A stretch of DNA of 64,000 nucleotides, taken from positions 186,001-250,000 of the forward strand of contig CAWDVH010000001.1 of NCBI GenBank assembly GCA_963805705.1, given 5' to 3'. The stretch comes from CAWDVH01 sp963805705 (GTDB lineage Bacteria > Actinomycetota > Actinomycetes > Streptosporangiales > Streptosporangiaceae). Positions 17,276-26,151 of this stretch are shown piece after piece; the stretch's first letter is position 1, and every line of letters begins with the position of its first letter. The translations under genes and the position numbers were made by a program. The notes beneath the pieces are model-generated. The model was not told the origin of the DNA, searched no databases, and worked only from the letters and a program-made list of their open reading frames with translations.

Positions 17276-17751
17276 CCCGAACCGAGGTCCCCGTGGTCCG
17301 CAAGCAGGTGGTGGTCAGCGCGCCGGTCGAGCAGGCCTTCACGGCGTTCACCGAGAGGTTCGGTGACTTCAAGCCGCCGGAGCACAACCTGCTCGCGGCC
17401 CCGATCGCCGAGACCATCTTCGAGCCCCGCGTCGGCGGACACATCTACGACCGCGCCGTCGACGGCAGCGAGTGCCGGTGGGCGCGGATCCTGGCCTACG
17501 AGCCACCCGCCCGCGTGGTCTTCAGCTGGGACATAAGCCCGCACTGGCAGGTCGAGACCAACCCGGAGCTGACCAGCGAGGTCGAGGTCCGGTTCGTGGC
17601 GCAGGGACCGGACCACACCAGGGTCGAACTGGAGCACCGGCACCTCGACCGGCACGGTCCCGGCTGGCCGTCGGTCCGCGATGGCGTCGACAACGACCAG
17701 GGATGGCCGCTCTACCTGGCCCGGTACGCCGCCCTGCTCGAGGGCCGCTGA
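17272..17751 (+). CDS. SRPBCC (AHSA1-like) ligand-binding protein
   Basis: A 159-residue START/Bet v 1-fold protein. It starts with the conserved strand VVVSAPVEQAFTAFTERFGDFKPPEHN and contains GGHIYDRAVDGSECRWARILAYEPPARVVFSWD, typical of the activator-of-Hsp90-ATPase-homologue (AHSA1) group found beside ArsR regulators. It likely binds a hydrophobic ligand; no catalytic residue is evident. It is translationally coupled to the ArsR gene upstream and followed after one base by a second SRPBCC gene. Confidence 0.85.
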   Translation: MTRTEVPVVRKQVVVSAPVEQAFTAFTERFGDFKPPEHNLLAAPIAETIFEPRVGGHIYDRAVDGSECRWARILAYEPPARVVFSWDISPHWQVETNPELTSEVEVRFVAQGPDHTRVELEHRHLDRHGPGWPSVRDGVDNDQGWPLYLARYAALLEGR

Positions 17752-17752
17752 C

Positions 17753-18211
17753 ATGGCACCGACCATCGCCAGCGCCGTGGTGGACCGGCCCGCGGCACAG
17801 GTCTTCGCGTACGCCACCGACCCCGCGCGCTTTCACGAGTGGCAGCAGGGCGTCATCGACGGTCACCTGGACCAGCCCGGCCCCGCGCAGGTCGGCACAA
17901 AATGCCTGACCACCCGGCGCATCGGCGGAGCCAGCCGGGCCGTCACCTCCGAGCTGACCCACATCGACGCACCCAGGACATGGGGCGTGCAGGGCATCGA
18001 CGGGCCTATCCGCGCCACCGTCGATGTCACCGTGGAGCCCCTGACCGACACCAGTTCCCGGCTGACCATCGCAGTCGACTTCGACGGGCACGGCATCGGC
18101 AAGGTGCTGGTCCCGCTCATCGTCCGCCGCCAGGCACACAAGGAAATGCCGGCCAACGTCGAGGCCCTGAAGCGACGCGTCGAGGCTCAGCAGCCACAGC
18201 ACCCGGAGTAA
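17753..18211 (+). CDS. Second SRPBCC-family protein
   Basis: A 152-residue START/Bet v 1-like protein of the polyketide-cyclase/dehydrase type: TIASAVVDRPAAQVFAYATDPARFHEWQQGV at the N-terminus, VGTKCLTTRRIGG in the middle and the long C-terminal helix PANVEALKRRVEAQ. ATG 17753 is one base beyond the stop of the first SRPBCC gene; a longer in-frame start only extends back into that gene. Probable ligand carrier or cyclase-like protein in the ArsR operon; function unproven. Confidence 0.85.
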   Translation: MAPTIASAVVDRPAAQVFAYATDPARFHEWQQGVIDGHLDQPGPAQVGTKCLTTRRIGGASRAVTSELTHIDAPRTWGVQGIDGPIRATVDVTVEPLTDTSSRLTIAVDFDGHGIGKVLVPLIVRRQAHKEMPANVEALKRRVEAQQPQHPE

Positions 18212-18243
18212 GGAGTCCTCGACGTCATCCCGGTCACCAGCGG

Positions 18244-19197
18244 TCACCGGTGCGCCTCGCGGTAATGCGCGGCGAGCACATCCGCGCCGAAATCACTGCG
18301 GGGACGGCGCAGGACGGTATGCGCATGGGTGCCATCGTCGGCCGTATTGTCGTACTCGATCAGCAGGTCCTCGCCTTGCACCCGGTAGTAGTGCCGCTGG
18401 CCCGGCGCGGTCGGGCCCTCCCAGGCGAAGTGCAGCTCACCGCCGGCCAGGCGGGCCGCCTCGCGAGCGGCCAGCTCGGGGGGCAGCCGGTCCAGGTAGA
18501 GGGCGACCAGCCGTCCGAGCGCCGCCCGCGGGCCTGGACCGAGCCGGCCGCCGGGCACGCCGAGCGGCGTGATCACCTCTCCGGCGCGGGGACTGGTGCC
18601 CGTGCGGATGTCTGCGGGAGCCTGCTGCGATACCACCGCCATGGCCCGTCCGGCCGGGCCGAGCGCATCCAGCAGGGCCCGCGCCAGGTCCTCCTCGGGG
18701 GCCAGCGGCCTGGACACCGCCTGGCCGGCGTACCTGACGAACGCCGGGTTGGCGCCGAAGAAGACCGGAGCCGCGGAAACCTGATCGCCGAGCACGGTCA
18801 TCGTGACCGACAAGTGGTGCCCCTCGAAACGCCACGACCAGGGCTCGTCGCCGGCCGGGTCCCCGAACACCGTGACCCAGTAGTCGCCGCTGTGCCGCCC
18901 CAGCCGCCAGCCTTCGCGCCGGTCGAGCACCTCTTCCAGGGCGATGATCGTGATCGCCTGGGCATAGGCATGATCGCTCAGCGCGGTCGCCAGCAGCCGG
19001 TGGGCGGCCTTGCGGGCGGCCGGGCTCAGCTGCGCGATGCAGGCTCCCGGCCGGGGCAGCGGGCGGTACTCGAGCCACCGCCGCGCTGCGTCGTCGGCAA
19101 AAGGCCGCGCCGCGAGCTCGCGCTGCTGGCCGGTGAGGGCGGTCAGTAGCACCGTCGCGGCCGACCTCATCTGGCCAGAGACCGATTCGGCAGCCAT
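18244..19197 (-). CDS. DUF3500-domain protein
   Basis: A 317-residue protein matching the DUF3500 pattern: an N-terminal helical region (MRSAATVLLTALTGQQREL), EVLDRREGW and DYWVTVFGDPAG, the core GHHLSVTMTVLG, and the C-terminal signature HFAWEGPTAPGQRHYYRVQG followed by LLIEYDNTADDGTHAHTVLR. Family function is not established. ATG 19197 is preferred over an extension to 19269 because DUF3500-like sequence begins there. No clear signal peptide is seen. It converges on the SRPBCC operon and is divergent from the methyltransferase at 19301. Confidence 0.8.
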   Translation of the reverse strand: MAAESVSGQMRSAATVLLTALTGQQRELAARPFADDAARRWLEYRPLPRPGACIAQLSPAARKAAHRLLATALSDHAYAQAITIIALEEVLDRREGWRLGRHSGDYWVTVFGDPAGDEPWSWRFEGHHLSVTMTVLGDQVSAAPVFFGANPAFVRYAGQAVSRPLAPEEDLARALLDALGPAGRAMAVVSQQAPADIRTGTSPRAGEVITPLGVPGGRLGPGPRAALGRLVALYLDRLPPELAAREAARLAGGELHFAWEGPTAPGQRHYYRVQGEDLLIEYDNTADDGTHAHTVLRRPRSDFGADVLAAHYREAHR

Positions 19198-19300
19198 GTA
19201 TCCGGTATACCAGAGCGCGGGCCACCGTGGGAGTTCCGTCGGAGGGCTATCATCGGGGCCGGAAGGCACCGCCTTTTGAGCCGGTCATCGGGGATGAGAA

Positions 19301-19783
19301 ATGGCGAACGATCAGCAATTCAAGCTATCAACCACGTTCGTGGCGACGCGCGGAGTGAAAGAGTATCGCGATTCCATTAGTGAATGGGTGACCGCGAGCG
19401 ACTCCGTGCTGGAGATCGGCTGCGAATGGGGAACCACCACTGCGCTGATCGCCCCCCACTGCAAGGATGTACTCGGAACGGACATCAGCGAGAAAGTCAT
19501 CGAGCGCGCCAGGGAACGGCACCCGGACCTGCGATTCGCGGCATTCGACGCATTCGATGTTCTCGCGGCGTCACGCCTGGGCGAGTTCAGCAAGATCTAT
19601 ATCGATATGTCCGGGCTCTCGGGTTATCGCTCGCTGCTCGACGTGATATCGCTGCTGAACATGTACGCGACAGTGCTGCGACCAGAGGCGATCGTGATCA
19701 AGAGCGGAGCGCTGAAGCATTTCGCCGCCCGTTGCGTGCCGTGGCCAGGTCAGCCCGCCGATGATCACGAAGACGACAGCTAG
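19301..19783 (+). CDS. Class I SAM-dependent methyltransferase
   Basis: A 160-residue Rossmann methyltransferase. The SAM-binding motif I is VLEIGCEWGTTT at residues 36-47, the acidic residue after strand 2 is DVLGTDIS and motif III lies at IYIDMSG. The domain is short and lacks an obvious C-terminal substrate cap; the last residues (PADDHEDDS) are polar and look like an artificial or degenerate tail. A frameshift near the 3' end cannot be excluded. Base composition is less GC-rich than its neighbours. The substrate is unknown. Confidence 0.7.
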   Translation: MANDQQFKLSTTFVATRGVKEYRDSISEWVTASDSVLEIGCEWGTTTALIAPHCKDVLGTDISEKVIERARERHPDLRFAAFDAFDVLAASRLGEFSKIYIDMSGLSGYRSLLDVISLLNMYATVLRPEAIVIKSGALKHFAARCVPWPGQPADDHEDDS

Positions 19784-19825
19784 CGGGCGGCAATACCCTC
19801 AACCCATGAGCCACGCGAACACCGC

Positions 19826-21040
19826 ATGAACGACACCACGCCGGGCCCGGCCTGGCCGGCCCTCGCCGCTGCGGCCGCCGGTCCGCTGGCCGGACTGAAG
19901 GTACTCGATCTAAGCCGCGTGCTGGCCGGGCCGCTGGCGACCATGCAGCTCGCCGACTTCGGCGCGGACGTGATCAAGGTCGAGAGCCCGGAGCGCGGGG
20001 ATGAGACGCGGCGCTTCGGGCCGCCGTTCATGGCCGACGGTACTTCCGTCTATTACGCCACGTTCAATCGCAACAAGCGCTCGCTGGCCCTCGACCTGGC
20101 CTCGCCGGACGGCATGCGGGTGGCCCGGCGCCTGGCGCTGGCCGCCGACATCATGGTGGACAACTTCCTGCCCGGCCGGCTGGCGCGCTTCGGCCTCGAT
20201 CCGGGCGAGCTGCGGGCGAGCAATCCGGGGCTCATCACCGCGACCGTGTCGGGCTTCGGCTCGGGCAACGAGTATTCCGGCCGGCCAGGCTTTGACTTCC
20301 TGGCCCAGGCGATGGGCGGGGTCATGGCCGTCACCGGGCAGCCCGGCGACGAGCCGACGCGGGTGGGCGTGGCCATCGTCGACATCCTGGCCGGCCTGCA
20401 CGCGGTGAACGGCATCCTGGCCGCCCTGGCCGAGCGCGCCAGCACCGGCCGCGGCCGCCACGTCGACATCGCGCTGCTCGACGCCTCGGTGGCCATGCTG
20501 GTAAATCTCGGCATGAGCTATCTGGTCCTGGATGTCGAGACGCCCAGGTTCGGCAACGCCCACCCGAGCATCGCCCCCTATGAGACGCTCGCGGTCGGCG
20601 ACGGCGAGATCGCCGTCGCGGTCGGCACCGATCGCCAGTTCAGCCGCCTGGCGACAGCGCTGGAGGTGCCGGGACTGGCGGCGGACCCCCGTTTCGCCAG
20701 TAATGCCGACCGGGTCCGCCACCGGGACGAGCTCCGGGAGTGCCTGCAGTCGCGGCTGGTGACCGGGACAAAGGCGCACTGGCTAGAGTTGCTGGTCGCG
20801 GCCGAGGTGCCCGTCGCTCCCGTGAACTCGATTCCCGAGGTGTTCGCCGACCCTGTGGTCAGGGACCGGATGATCGCCTCGGTCGCGGGCATCCCGCAGG
20901 TTCGCTCGCCGATCCGGCTGGACGGCGCCACGCTGCCGGTCAGCACGCCGCCGCCCGCGCTCGGGGAGCACACCGCCGTGATACTCGCCGCGCTCGGAGA
21001 AGACCGACACCTACTCGGTAACGTTCCCGGCGATGGCTAA
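19826..21040 (+). CDS. CaiB/BaiF-family CoA transferase
   Basis: A 404-residue class III CoA-transferase, which moves CoA between carboxylic acids. The family start GLKVLDLSRVLAGPLATMQLADFGADVIKVE is clear, followed by FNRNKRSLALDL, the segment SGRPGFDFLAQAMGGVMAVTG that carries the catalytic Asp region, and the C-terminal PVAPVNSIPEVFADP. ATG 19826 is used; an Ala-rich extension of 20 residues precedes the domain. It stands alone between a methyltransferase and DipZ, so the acid substrate is not indicated. Confidence 0.9.
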   Translation: MNDTTPGPAWPALAAAAAGPLAGLKVLDLSRVLAGPLATMQLADFGADVIKVESPERGDETRRFGPPFMADGTSVYYATFNRNKRSLALDLASPDGMRVARRLALAADIMVDNFLPGRLARFGLDPGELRASNPGLITATVSGFGSGNEYSGRPGFDFLAQAMGGVMAVTGQPGDEPTRVGVAIVDILAGLHAVNGILAALAERASTGRGRHVDIALLDASVAMLVNLGMSYLVLDVETPRFGNAHPSIAPYETLAVGDGEIAVAVGTDRQFSRLATALEVPGLAADPRFASNADRVRHRDELRECLQSRLVTGTKAHWLELLVAAEVPVAPVNSIPEVFADPVVRDRMIASVAGIPQVRSPIRLDGATLPVSTPPPALGEHTAVILAALGEDRHLLGNVPGDG

Positions 21041-21118
21041 CGGGAACCGGCAGCCTGCGGGCCGCGTTTACCAGACGACGGGGCCGCGTCAGATTGACCA
21101 GATAACGCGGAGGTCTAG

Positions 21119-23041
21119 TTGATCACGCTTGTCCTGATCGGGCTGGTCGGGGGCCTCATCACGGGCATCTCGCCCTGCGTTCTGCCCGTCCTCCCGGTGA
21201 TCTTCCTGTCCGCCGGGGCTCAGGGCGCCCGGCCGGGTCTTCCCCCGGCGGCGCCTTCATCCCGGCCGCGCCAGGCTGAGCAGCGCCGGACCGGGCCGGG
21301 CCGGCCAGGGGCGCCGCGATCCAGGACCGCCGGGCAGGCGGACGAGGTTCCTGGCGGCACCCTCGTGGCCGAGGCGGCGGACAGCGCGGCAACGGGCAGC
21401 GTGGCGGGCGACAGCGTGGCCGCGGGGACCGCGGCCTCCGACCGCGCAGCGGCCGGGGCCGCGGCGGCGGACCGGGACCGGAGCAAGGGCGCGGGGAGCC
21501 GGCCGTATCTCGTGGTCGCCGGGCTCGCGCTCAGCTTCAGCGTGTTCACGCTGCTCGGGACCCTCGTGCTCAGCGCCCTGCCGCTGCCCAAGGACATCAT
21601 CCGCTGGGCGGGCCTGGTCGTGCTCGTCCTGGTCGGCATCGCCATGATGATCCCGCGCGTCCAGGATCTGCTGGAGCGGCCCTTCTCCTGGATCCCGCAG
21701 CGCCGGGTGACCGACGAGCGCGGCGGGTTCGTGCTCGGCCTGGCCCTCGGCGCCGTCTACGTACCGTGCGCGGGGCCGGTACTGGCGGCCATCACCGTGG
21801 CCGGGGCGACAGACAAGATCGGCCTGTCCACCGTGCTGCTCACGGTCGCGTTCGCGGTCGGGACGGCCATCCCGCTGCTGATCTTCGCGCTGGCCGGGCG
21901 CGGCGTGGCCGAGCGCGTGCGAGCGTTCCGCACTCGCCAGCGCGCGATCCGGGTGGGCGCCGGCGCTGTCCTGATCGCGCTGGCCGTGGCGCTCACCTTC
22001 AACGTGACCGACGCGCTGCAGCGCGCGATTCCCGACTATACGGCCAAGCTGAACACCGCGCTCAACGGCGCGGGCGCGGCCCAGGCGCTGGGAACGCACC
22101 AGCGCGCGGCACTCTCGGCCTGTGCGCAGAATCCCGAGTTCACCTTGCAGAACTGCGGGAAGGCGCCGGCGATCGCGGGCATTCAGCAGTGGTTCAACAC
22201 GCCGGGAGACACTCCGCTGAGCCTGAGTGCGCTCAAGGGAAAGGTCGTGCTGGTCGACTTCTGGGCTTACTCGTGCATTAACTGCCAGCGCGCCATCACT
22301 CATGTCACGGCGTGGTACTCGCGCTACAAGGCGGACGGATTTGAGGTAATCGGGGTGCAGACGCCCGAATATGCCTTCGAGCATGTTCCGGGAAATGTGC
22401 TCGCCGGCGCCCGGCGACTGGGCATCACTTATCCCGTCGCCCTGGACAACAAGTACACGACCTGGAACAACTACGAGAACGACTCGTGGCCCGCTGACTA
22501 CCTGATTGACTCCGCCGGCCAGGTCCGCCACGTCAGCATCGGCGAGGGCGACTACTCGCAGAACGAGTCGCTGATCCGGCAGCTGCTCACAGCAGCGCAC
22601 CCGAATATCAGCCTCCCGCCACCCACTCAGATCGCCGACACGACGCCGACCACTCCTGATCAGACCCCCGAGACCTATCTCGGGTCAGCTCGCGCTACCG
22701 ATTACGCCGGCGCATCAGGGTCGGGCACGAGCACCTTCGCGTTCCCCGCGACGCTGCCAGTGAACGGGTGGGCGCTGTCGGGCACCTGGTCGATCGGCAG
22801 CGAGGCCCTGACCGCGGGAAAGAGCGCGGCGATCAAGCTCAACTTCATCGCCAGCGACGTCTACCTGGACGTCGGCGGGACCGGGAAGCTCACCGCCACA
22901 GTCGGCGGCAAGACGACCACCTATACGGTGTCGGGCGCACCGGACATCTACCGGCTGGTTCACCAGTTCAGTCACGGACAGCAGACACTGCGGGTGACGT
23001 TGTCGCCGGGCCTGCAGGCCTACTCGTTCACGTTCGGCTAG
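21119..23041 (+). CDS. dipZ: DipZ-type protein: CcdA transporter fused to thioredoxin
   Basis: A 640-residue membrane protein. The CcdA-like part has the reductant-relay Cys in SPCVLPVLPV and in YVPCAGPVLAAI and about six hydrophobic spans. Between the first and second spans is an unusual insert of roughly 90 Ala/Gly/Arg/Pro-rich residues (about 35-127). An extracytoplasmic thioredoxin-like domain follows, with the redox motif C386-I-N-C389 in DFWAYSCINCQRAI, then a galactose-binding-like beta domain to the end. Its role is to carry reducing power across the membrane for extracytoplasmic thiols, as inferred from CcdA/DipZ. TTG 21119 follows a GGAGG site. The 3' end overlaps the convergent ABC gene by 14 bases. 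Confidence 0.88.
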   Translation: MITLVLIGLVGGLITGISPCVLPVLPVIFLSAGAQGARPGLPPAAPSSRPRQAEQRRTGPGRPGAPRSRTAGQADEVPGGTLVAEAADSAATGSVAGDSVAAGTAASDRAAAGAAAADRDRSKGAGSRPYLVVAGLALSFSVFTLLGTLVLSALPLPKDIIRWAGLVVLVLVGIAMMIPRVQDLLERPFSWIPQRRVTDERGGFVLGLALGAVYVPCAGPVLAAITVAGATDKIGLSTVLLTVAFAVGTAIPLLIFALAGRGVAERVRAFRTRQRAIRVGAGAVLIALAVALTFNVTDALQRAIPDYTAKLNTALNGAGAAQALGTHQRAALSACAQNPEFTLQNCGKAPAIAGIQQWFNTPGDTPLSLSALKGKVVLVDFWAYSCINCQRAITHVTAWYSRYKADGFEVIGVQTPEYAFEHVPGNVLAGARRLGITYPVALDNKYTTWNNYENDSWPADYLIDSAGQVRHVSIGEGDYSQNESLIRQLLTAAHPNISLPPPTQIADTTPTTPDQTPETYLGSARATDYAGASGSGTSTFAFPATLPVNGWALSGTWSIGSEALTAGKSAAIKLNFIASDVYLDVGGTGKLTATVGGKTTTYTVSGAPDIYRLVHQFSHGQQTLRVTLSPGLQAYSFTFG

Positions 23042-23807
23042 CCGCTACTGAGGTCCAGCGGCCGGCCTGCCGGGCGACTGTGACCGGATAAGCGAAGCAC
23101 CTGCTGACCAGCTCGGTCGTCAGCACCTCGCCGACCGGGCCGGCCGCCACCACCTGGCCGTCGCGCAACAGAAGAGCGTGCGAGGTACTGGCCGGCAGCT
23201 CCTCCAGGTGATGCGTGACCAGCACGGTGGCCAGGCCGGGCTGCCGCTCGCGCAGCTCGTCCAGGCTGACCAGCAGCTGCTCGCGGCCGACGACATCCAG
23301 CCCGGCCGCGGGCTCATCGAGCAGCAGGATCCGTGGCTCATGCATCAGCGCCCGCGCGATCAGGGTCCGGCCCTGCTCTCCCCTGGAGAGCACCGGCCAG
23401 CGCGCGTCGGCCAGGCTGGCCAGTCCCATCGCCTTGATGAGCTGGTTGGCCCTGGACAGCTCGGCCGCGCCGGGCGTCCACCGGGACGCCAGCTCGATGG
23501 TGCCGGTGACGCCGGTGAGCACGACCTCCCGCACCGAGCGCGACGAGTGCAGGGGATGGTCGGGGCTCACGTGGCCGATCCAGGGGCGCAGATCGAAGAC
23601 GTTGACCCGGCCGAGCCGCCGGTCCAGGATGTCGACCTCTCCCCTGGTCGGATGCGCGTAGGTGGCCAGGATCCGCAGCAGCGTGCTCTTGCCCGCGCCG
23701 TTCGGCCCGAGCAGCGCCCAGTGCTCGCGGGCCCGCACCGTGAACGTCACCTGGCTGAGCAGCAGCCGGTCACCGCGGACCAGGTCGACGGCCTGGGCGC
23801 GCAGCAC
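23028..23807 (-). CDS. ABC transporter-type ATP-binding protein
   Basis: A 259-residue ABC ATPase with Walker A GPNGAGKST (34-42), a Q-loop region, signature LSRGEQGRTLIARAL, Walker B ILLLDEPAAG and the switch His in VLVTHHLEEL. The signature begins LSRGE rather than LSGGQ, as in the YlmA/ModF-like ATPases that occur without a partner permease. No membrane component is nearby, so it may not belong to a classical importer. GTG 23807 has GGCGGAG upstream. Confidence 0.88.
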   Translation of the reverse strand: MLRAQAVDLVRGDRLLLSQVTFTVRAREHWALLGPNGAGKSTLLRILATYAHPTRGEVDILDRRLGRVNVFDLRPWIGHVSPDHPLHSSRSVREVVLTGVTGTIELASRWTPGAAELSRANQLIKAMGLASLADARWPVLSRGEQGRTLIARALMHEPRILLLDEPAAGLDVVGREQLLVSLDELRERQPGLATVLVTHHLEELPASTSHALLLRDGQVVAAGPVGEVLTTELVSRCFAYPVTVARQAGRWTSVAASRT

Positions 23808-23875
23808 GCTCGGCAGCTCCGCCGGCTCGATGGGCTAGCCCCCGGCCTGCTCGTAAATCATGCCGACCATGGTAA

Positions 23876-24907
23876 TCAGGCGCGCAGCAGTTCCACGATC
23901 TTGTCTAGGTGGCGCAGGTCGCTGCCGACCGAGAAGGTGGTCAGGACCGTCTGCCGCCAGCGCGGCAGCTCGTCGACGATCTTGGCCCACGGGCCGATCA
24001 GCGCGACATCCTCGACCAGCGCGGTGGGGACAGCCGCGATCGCGCTGTTGCGGTCGCCGGCGAGATAGAGATCCTGGATTGCCCTGGCCTGCGCCTCGTA
24101 TCCCATCCGGGCGAAAACCTGGTGGTGGAAGTTGACGCCGCGTGCGCCCATGCCGCCGATGTACAGCGCCAGTGCTGGCCGTAGCCGGTCTGCCGCTCGT
24201 TCCAGGTCGTCATCGACGATGATGCTCATCGGGCCGCCCACGACATCGAATGTGGCGCTGGTGTGCCGGGCGCCATCACGGGCGAAGCCTTCGGACAGGG
24301 CTGCCGCGTAGAAGTCGTTCATCTTGGGCGAGAAGAAGATCACATTCCAGCCGTCGGCGATTTCCGCGGCCAGCGCGACATTCCTCGGGCCCTCCGCGCC
24401 GAGATAGATCGGGATCTCGGTCCGGTACGGATGCAGGATGGAGCGCAACGGCTTGCCCAGCCCCGTCCCGCCCGCGAATGGCAGCTGGTAGTGCTGGCCG
24501 TCGTAGGCCACCGGCTCGGCCCGCGCGATAATCGCGCGCAGTATGTCGATGTACTCCCTGGTGCGCTCCAGCGGTCGCGGGTAGGGCTGGCCGTACCAGC
24601 CCTCGACCACCTGGGGGTTGCTCGTGCCGACGCCGACAATCACCCGGCCCTGCGTCAGATGGTCCATCGTCATCGCGGCCATGGCCAGCGTCGCCGGCGG
24701 CCGGGCCGAGATCTGGGAGACGGCCGTACCCAGGTGCACATGCGAGGTCCGCGAGCCCCACCAGGCCAGCGGCGTCCACGCATCGCTGCCGTACGCCTCG
24801 GCGGTCCAGACCTGATCGAGCCGCAGCCGGTCAGCGGCGGCGAACACCTCGGCCGCGCCGTCCGGCGGCCCGGAGCTCCAGTAGCCGACGCTGGTGGCGA
24901 TCTTCAT
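23876..24907 (-). CDS. LLM-class flavin/F420-dependent oxidoreductase
   Basis: A 343-residue luciferase-like monooxygenase-fold (TIM barrel) enzyme. The N-terminus MKIATSVGYWSSGPPDGAAE, the cofactor-loop region TAVSQISARPPATLAMAAMTMDHLTQGRVIVGVGTSNPQVVEGWYG and the later PIYLGAEGPRNVALAAEIADGW are characteristic. The same segments occur in actinobacterial F420-dependent members, so F420 is more likely than FMN, but the cofactor is inferred. ATG 24907. It lies downstream of the thioesterase on the same strand, 74 bases away. Substrate unknown. Confidence 0.9.
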   Translation of the reverse strand: MKIATSVGYWSSGPPDGAAEVFAAADRLRLDQVWTAEAYGSDAWTPLAWWGSRTSHVHLGTAVSQISARPPATLAMAAMTMDHLTQGRVIVGVGTSNPQVVEGWYGQPYPRPLERTREYIDILRAIIARAEPVAYDGQHYQLPFAGGTGLGKPLRSILHPYRTEIPIYLGAEGPRNVALAAEIADGWNVIFFSPKMNDFYAAALSEGFARDGARHTSATFDVVGGPMSIIVDDDLERAADRLRPALALYIGGMGARGVNFHHQVFARMGYEAQARAIQDLYLAGDRNSAIAAVPTALVEDVALIGPWAKIVDELPRWRQTVLTTFSVGSDLRHLDKIVELLRA

Positions 24908-24981
24908 CGCGGGGCTCCAGTCAGCTAGGCGACAGCAGCCACCAGGCTACGTGCACAGCCCGCGCGCGGCCAGCCTGCGCT

Positions 24982-25806
24982 TCAGCGGGATAGCCGGGCC
25001 GAGGCCAGGTGCTGCGTGCCGTTCAGGAGCCAGACCCACAGCTCGTCCCCGGCGCGGCTGGTGATCAGGCACGGGTCGTGGCCAGGGAGGATGGGACGGC
25101 GGTACTCAAGCTCGGCGCTAGCCGGGAGCCAGCCGGGGCCCAGCCCGGCCAGGATGTCCTCGACCGCCGCCCAGTGAATGCTGTTGTTCACGTGGCCAGC
25201 GGTATCGAAGTCGCTGGCCCGCAACGGCCACGCGCGGCTGACCGCGCGCGCCGCCTGACCGCCCGATGCGGCCTGACCGCTGGGCGCCGCCTGACCGCTG
25301 GGCGCCGCGGGCCCGGCCGGCGGCGGCCCTGGATGGGACAGGCGCGCGGACACGCTGCCGCCCCGGGAGCTAGCGGCGTAAATCCGCTGAAATGCCGCCC
25401 CGAGCGGCGACGGCCGCCCGTCCGCGCGAGCGACGGCCACCCACACGGCCCTGGCCTGCATGAGGTCCCCGGCCGACCCGGCCAGGGTCGTGGTGCGCTC
25501 GGCCCACCGGGGCCCGATCGCCGAGCAGAACGTCCGCAGCCGCACCGGCTGGCCGTGCACCGGGTAGCCCCGGACGAGCACCGCGACCCGTCGCACCAGC
25601 CAGTCATACGGCTCGTTCCAGCCAGCGTCGGCCAGGTCATCCTCCGCGACATCTTGCAGGTAGCGGGCCAGCGCGTCGAAGCGCAGCCGGCCGGCTGGCG
25701 TGACGTCGGTGCTCCGGACGGTACGGACGGCGGCGAACACCCGGCCGGGCCCTGGATCAGGCACGAACTCTGGTGGCGCGGGCACAAGGTAGTCCATCCC
25801 CGGCAT
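24982..25806 (-). CDS. Acyl-ACP thioesterase-like double hot-dog protein
   Basis: A 274-residue protein built of two hot-dog domains like FatA/FatB-type acyl-ACP thioesterases, which release fatty acids from ACP. The first half contains DVTPAGRLRFDALARYLQDVAEDDLADAG. The second contains the conserved SDFDTAGHVNNSIHWAAVEDIL, with the Asn and His that act in catalysis in the family. The halves are joined by a low-complexity linker, residues 160-190, with PSGQAA/SGGQAA repeats, from 12-18-base duplications in the DNA near 25255-25310. A Glu/Cys residue of the plant enzymes cannot be placed. It is the first gene of a minus-strand pair with the LLM oxidoreductase. Confidence 0.8.
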   Translation of the reverse strand: MPGMDYLVPAPPEFVPDPGPGRVFAAVRTVRSTDVTPAGRLRFDALARYLQDVAEDDLADAGWNEPYDWLVRRVAVLVRGYPVHGQPVRLRTFCSAIGPRWAERTTTLAGSAGDLMQARAVWVAVARADGRPSPLGAAFQRIYAASSRGGSVSARLSHPGPPPAGPAAPSGQAAPSGQAASGGQAARAVSRAWPLRASDFDTAGHVNNSIHWAAVEDILAGLGPGWLPASAELEYRRPILPGHDPCLITSRAGDELWVWLLNGTQHLASARLSR

Positions 25807-25900
25807 TGTCCCCGATCCGAGGCGGCCGGCCCCGGCCCGGGCGGCGGGGGCCAGCCGATCTCGGCCGGAGCTGCCTGAATCGGTGCTGCCCGGAACTTAC

Positions 25901-25939
25901 GGGGGCGTCTTTCAGCTCATGCGACTGAAAGACGCCCCC
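25901..25939. terminator. Perfect 15-bp stem hairpin
   Basis: GGGGGCGTCTTTCAG at 25901-25915 pairs perfectly with its complement at 25925-25939 around a 9-base loop. It could stop transcription coming from the aldo/keto reductase gene on the minus strand; no U-tract follows on either strand. The perfect stem is unusually strong for a single intergenic hairpin. Confidence 0.55.
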
Positions 25940-26098
25940 GCTCATTCCGGTCAGGCGGAGACTGGCCGCTGTGCCGCTCACATGACGGAGCGGCCGAGAT
26001 GGCCCGGCGGCTGGATGGCGGGCCCAGAAGGCGCCGCTGCCTACACCCATCGGCCGAACTTCGTCTCTGTCGCCGCTGAACGCCGGTAGCCGGCGCAC

Positions 26099-26139
26099 CC
26101 AGGCGGCCTGCATCGAGACGCACGCAGTAGGCCGCCTGG
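26099..26139 (-). terminator. Hairpin after the aldo/keto reductase gene
   Basis: An 11-bp perfect stem (CCAGGCGGCCT and its complement) with a 19-base loop, 12 bases beyond the minus-strand stop at 26152. Position fits a terminator; no U-run is visible. Confidence 0.5.
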
Positions 26140-26151
26140 ACCCAGGCGCCG

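Larger units (their letters stand above)
25807..26151. other. Intergenic region with two strong hairpins, no gene
   Basis: These 345 bases separate the start of the thioesterase gene and the end of the aldo/keto reductase gene, both on the minus strand. Short open frames here have no family features and partly arise from the palindromes. The region holds hairpins at 25901-25939 and 26099-26139 and presumably the thioesterase promoter. Confidence 0.6.

Noticed and set aside
25883..26089. 68-residue plus-strand frame
   Set aside because: It crosses the 25901-25939 palindrome and has no family features; the similar phrase on the other strand comes from the palindrome itself.
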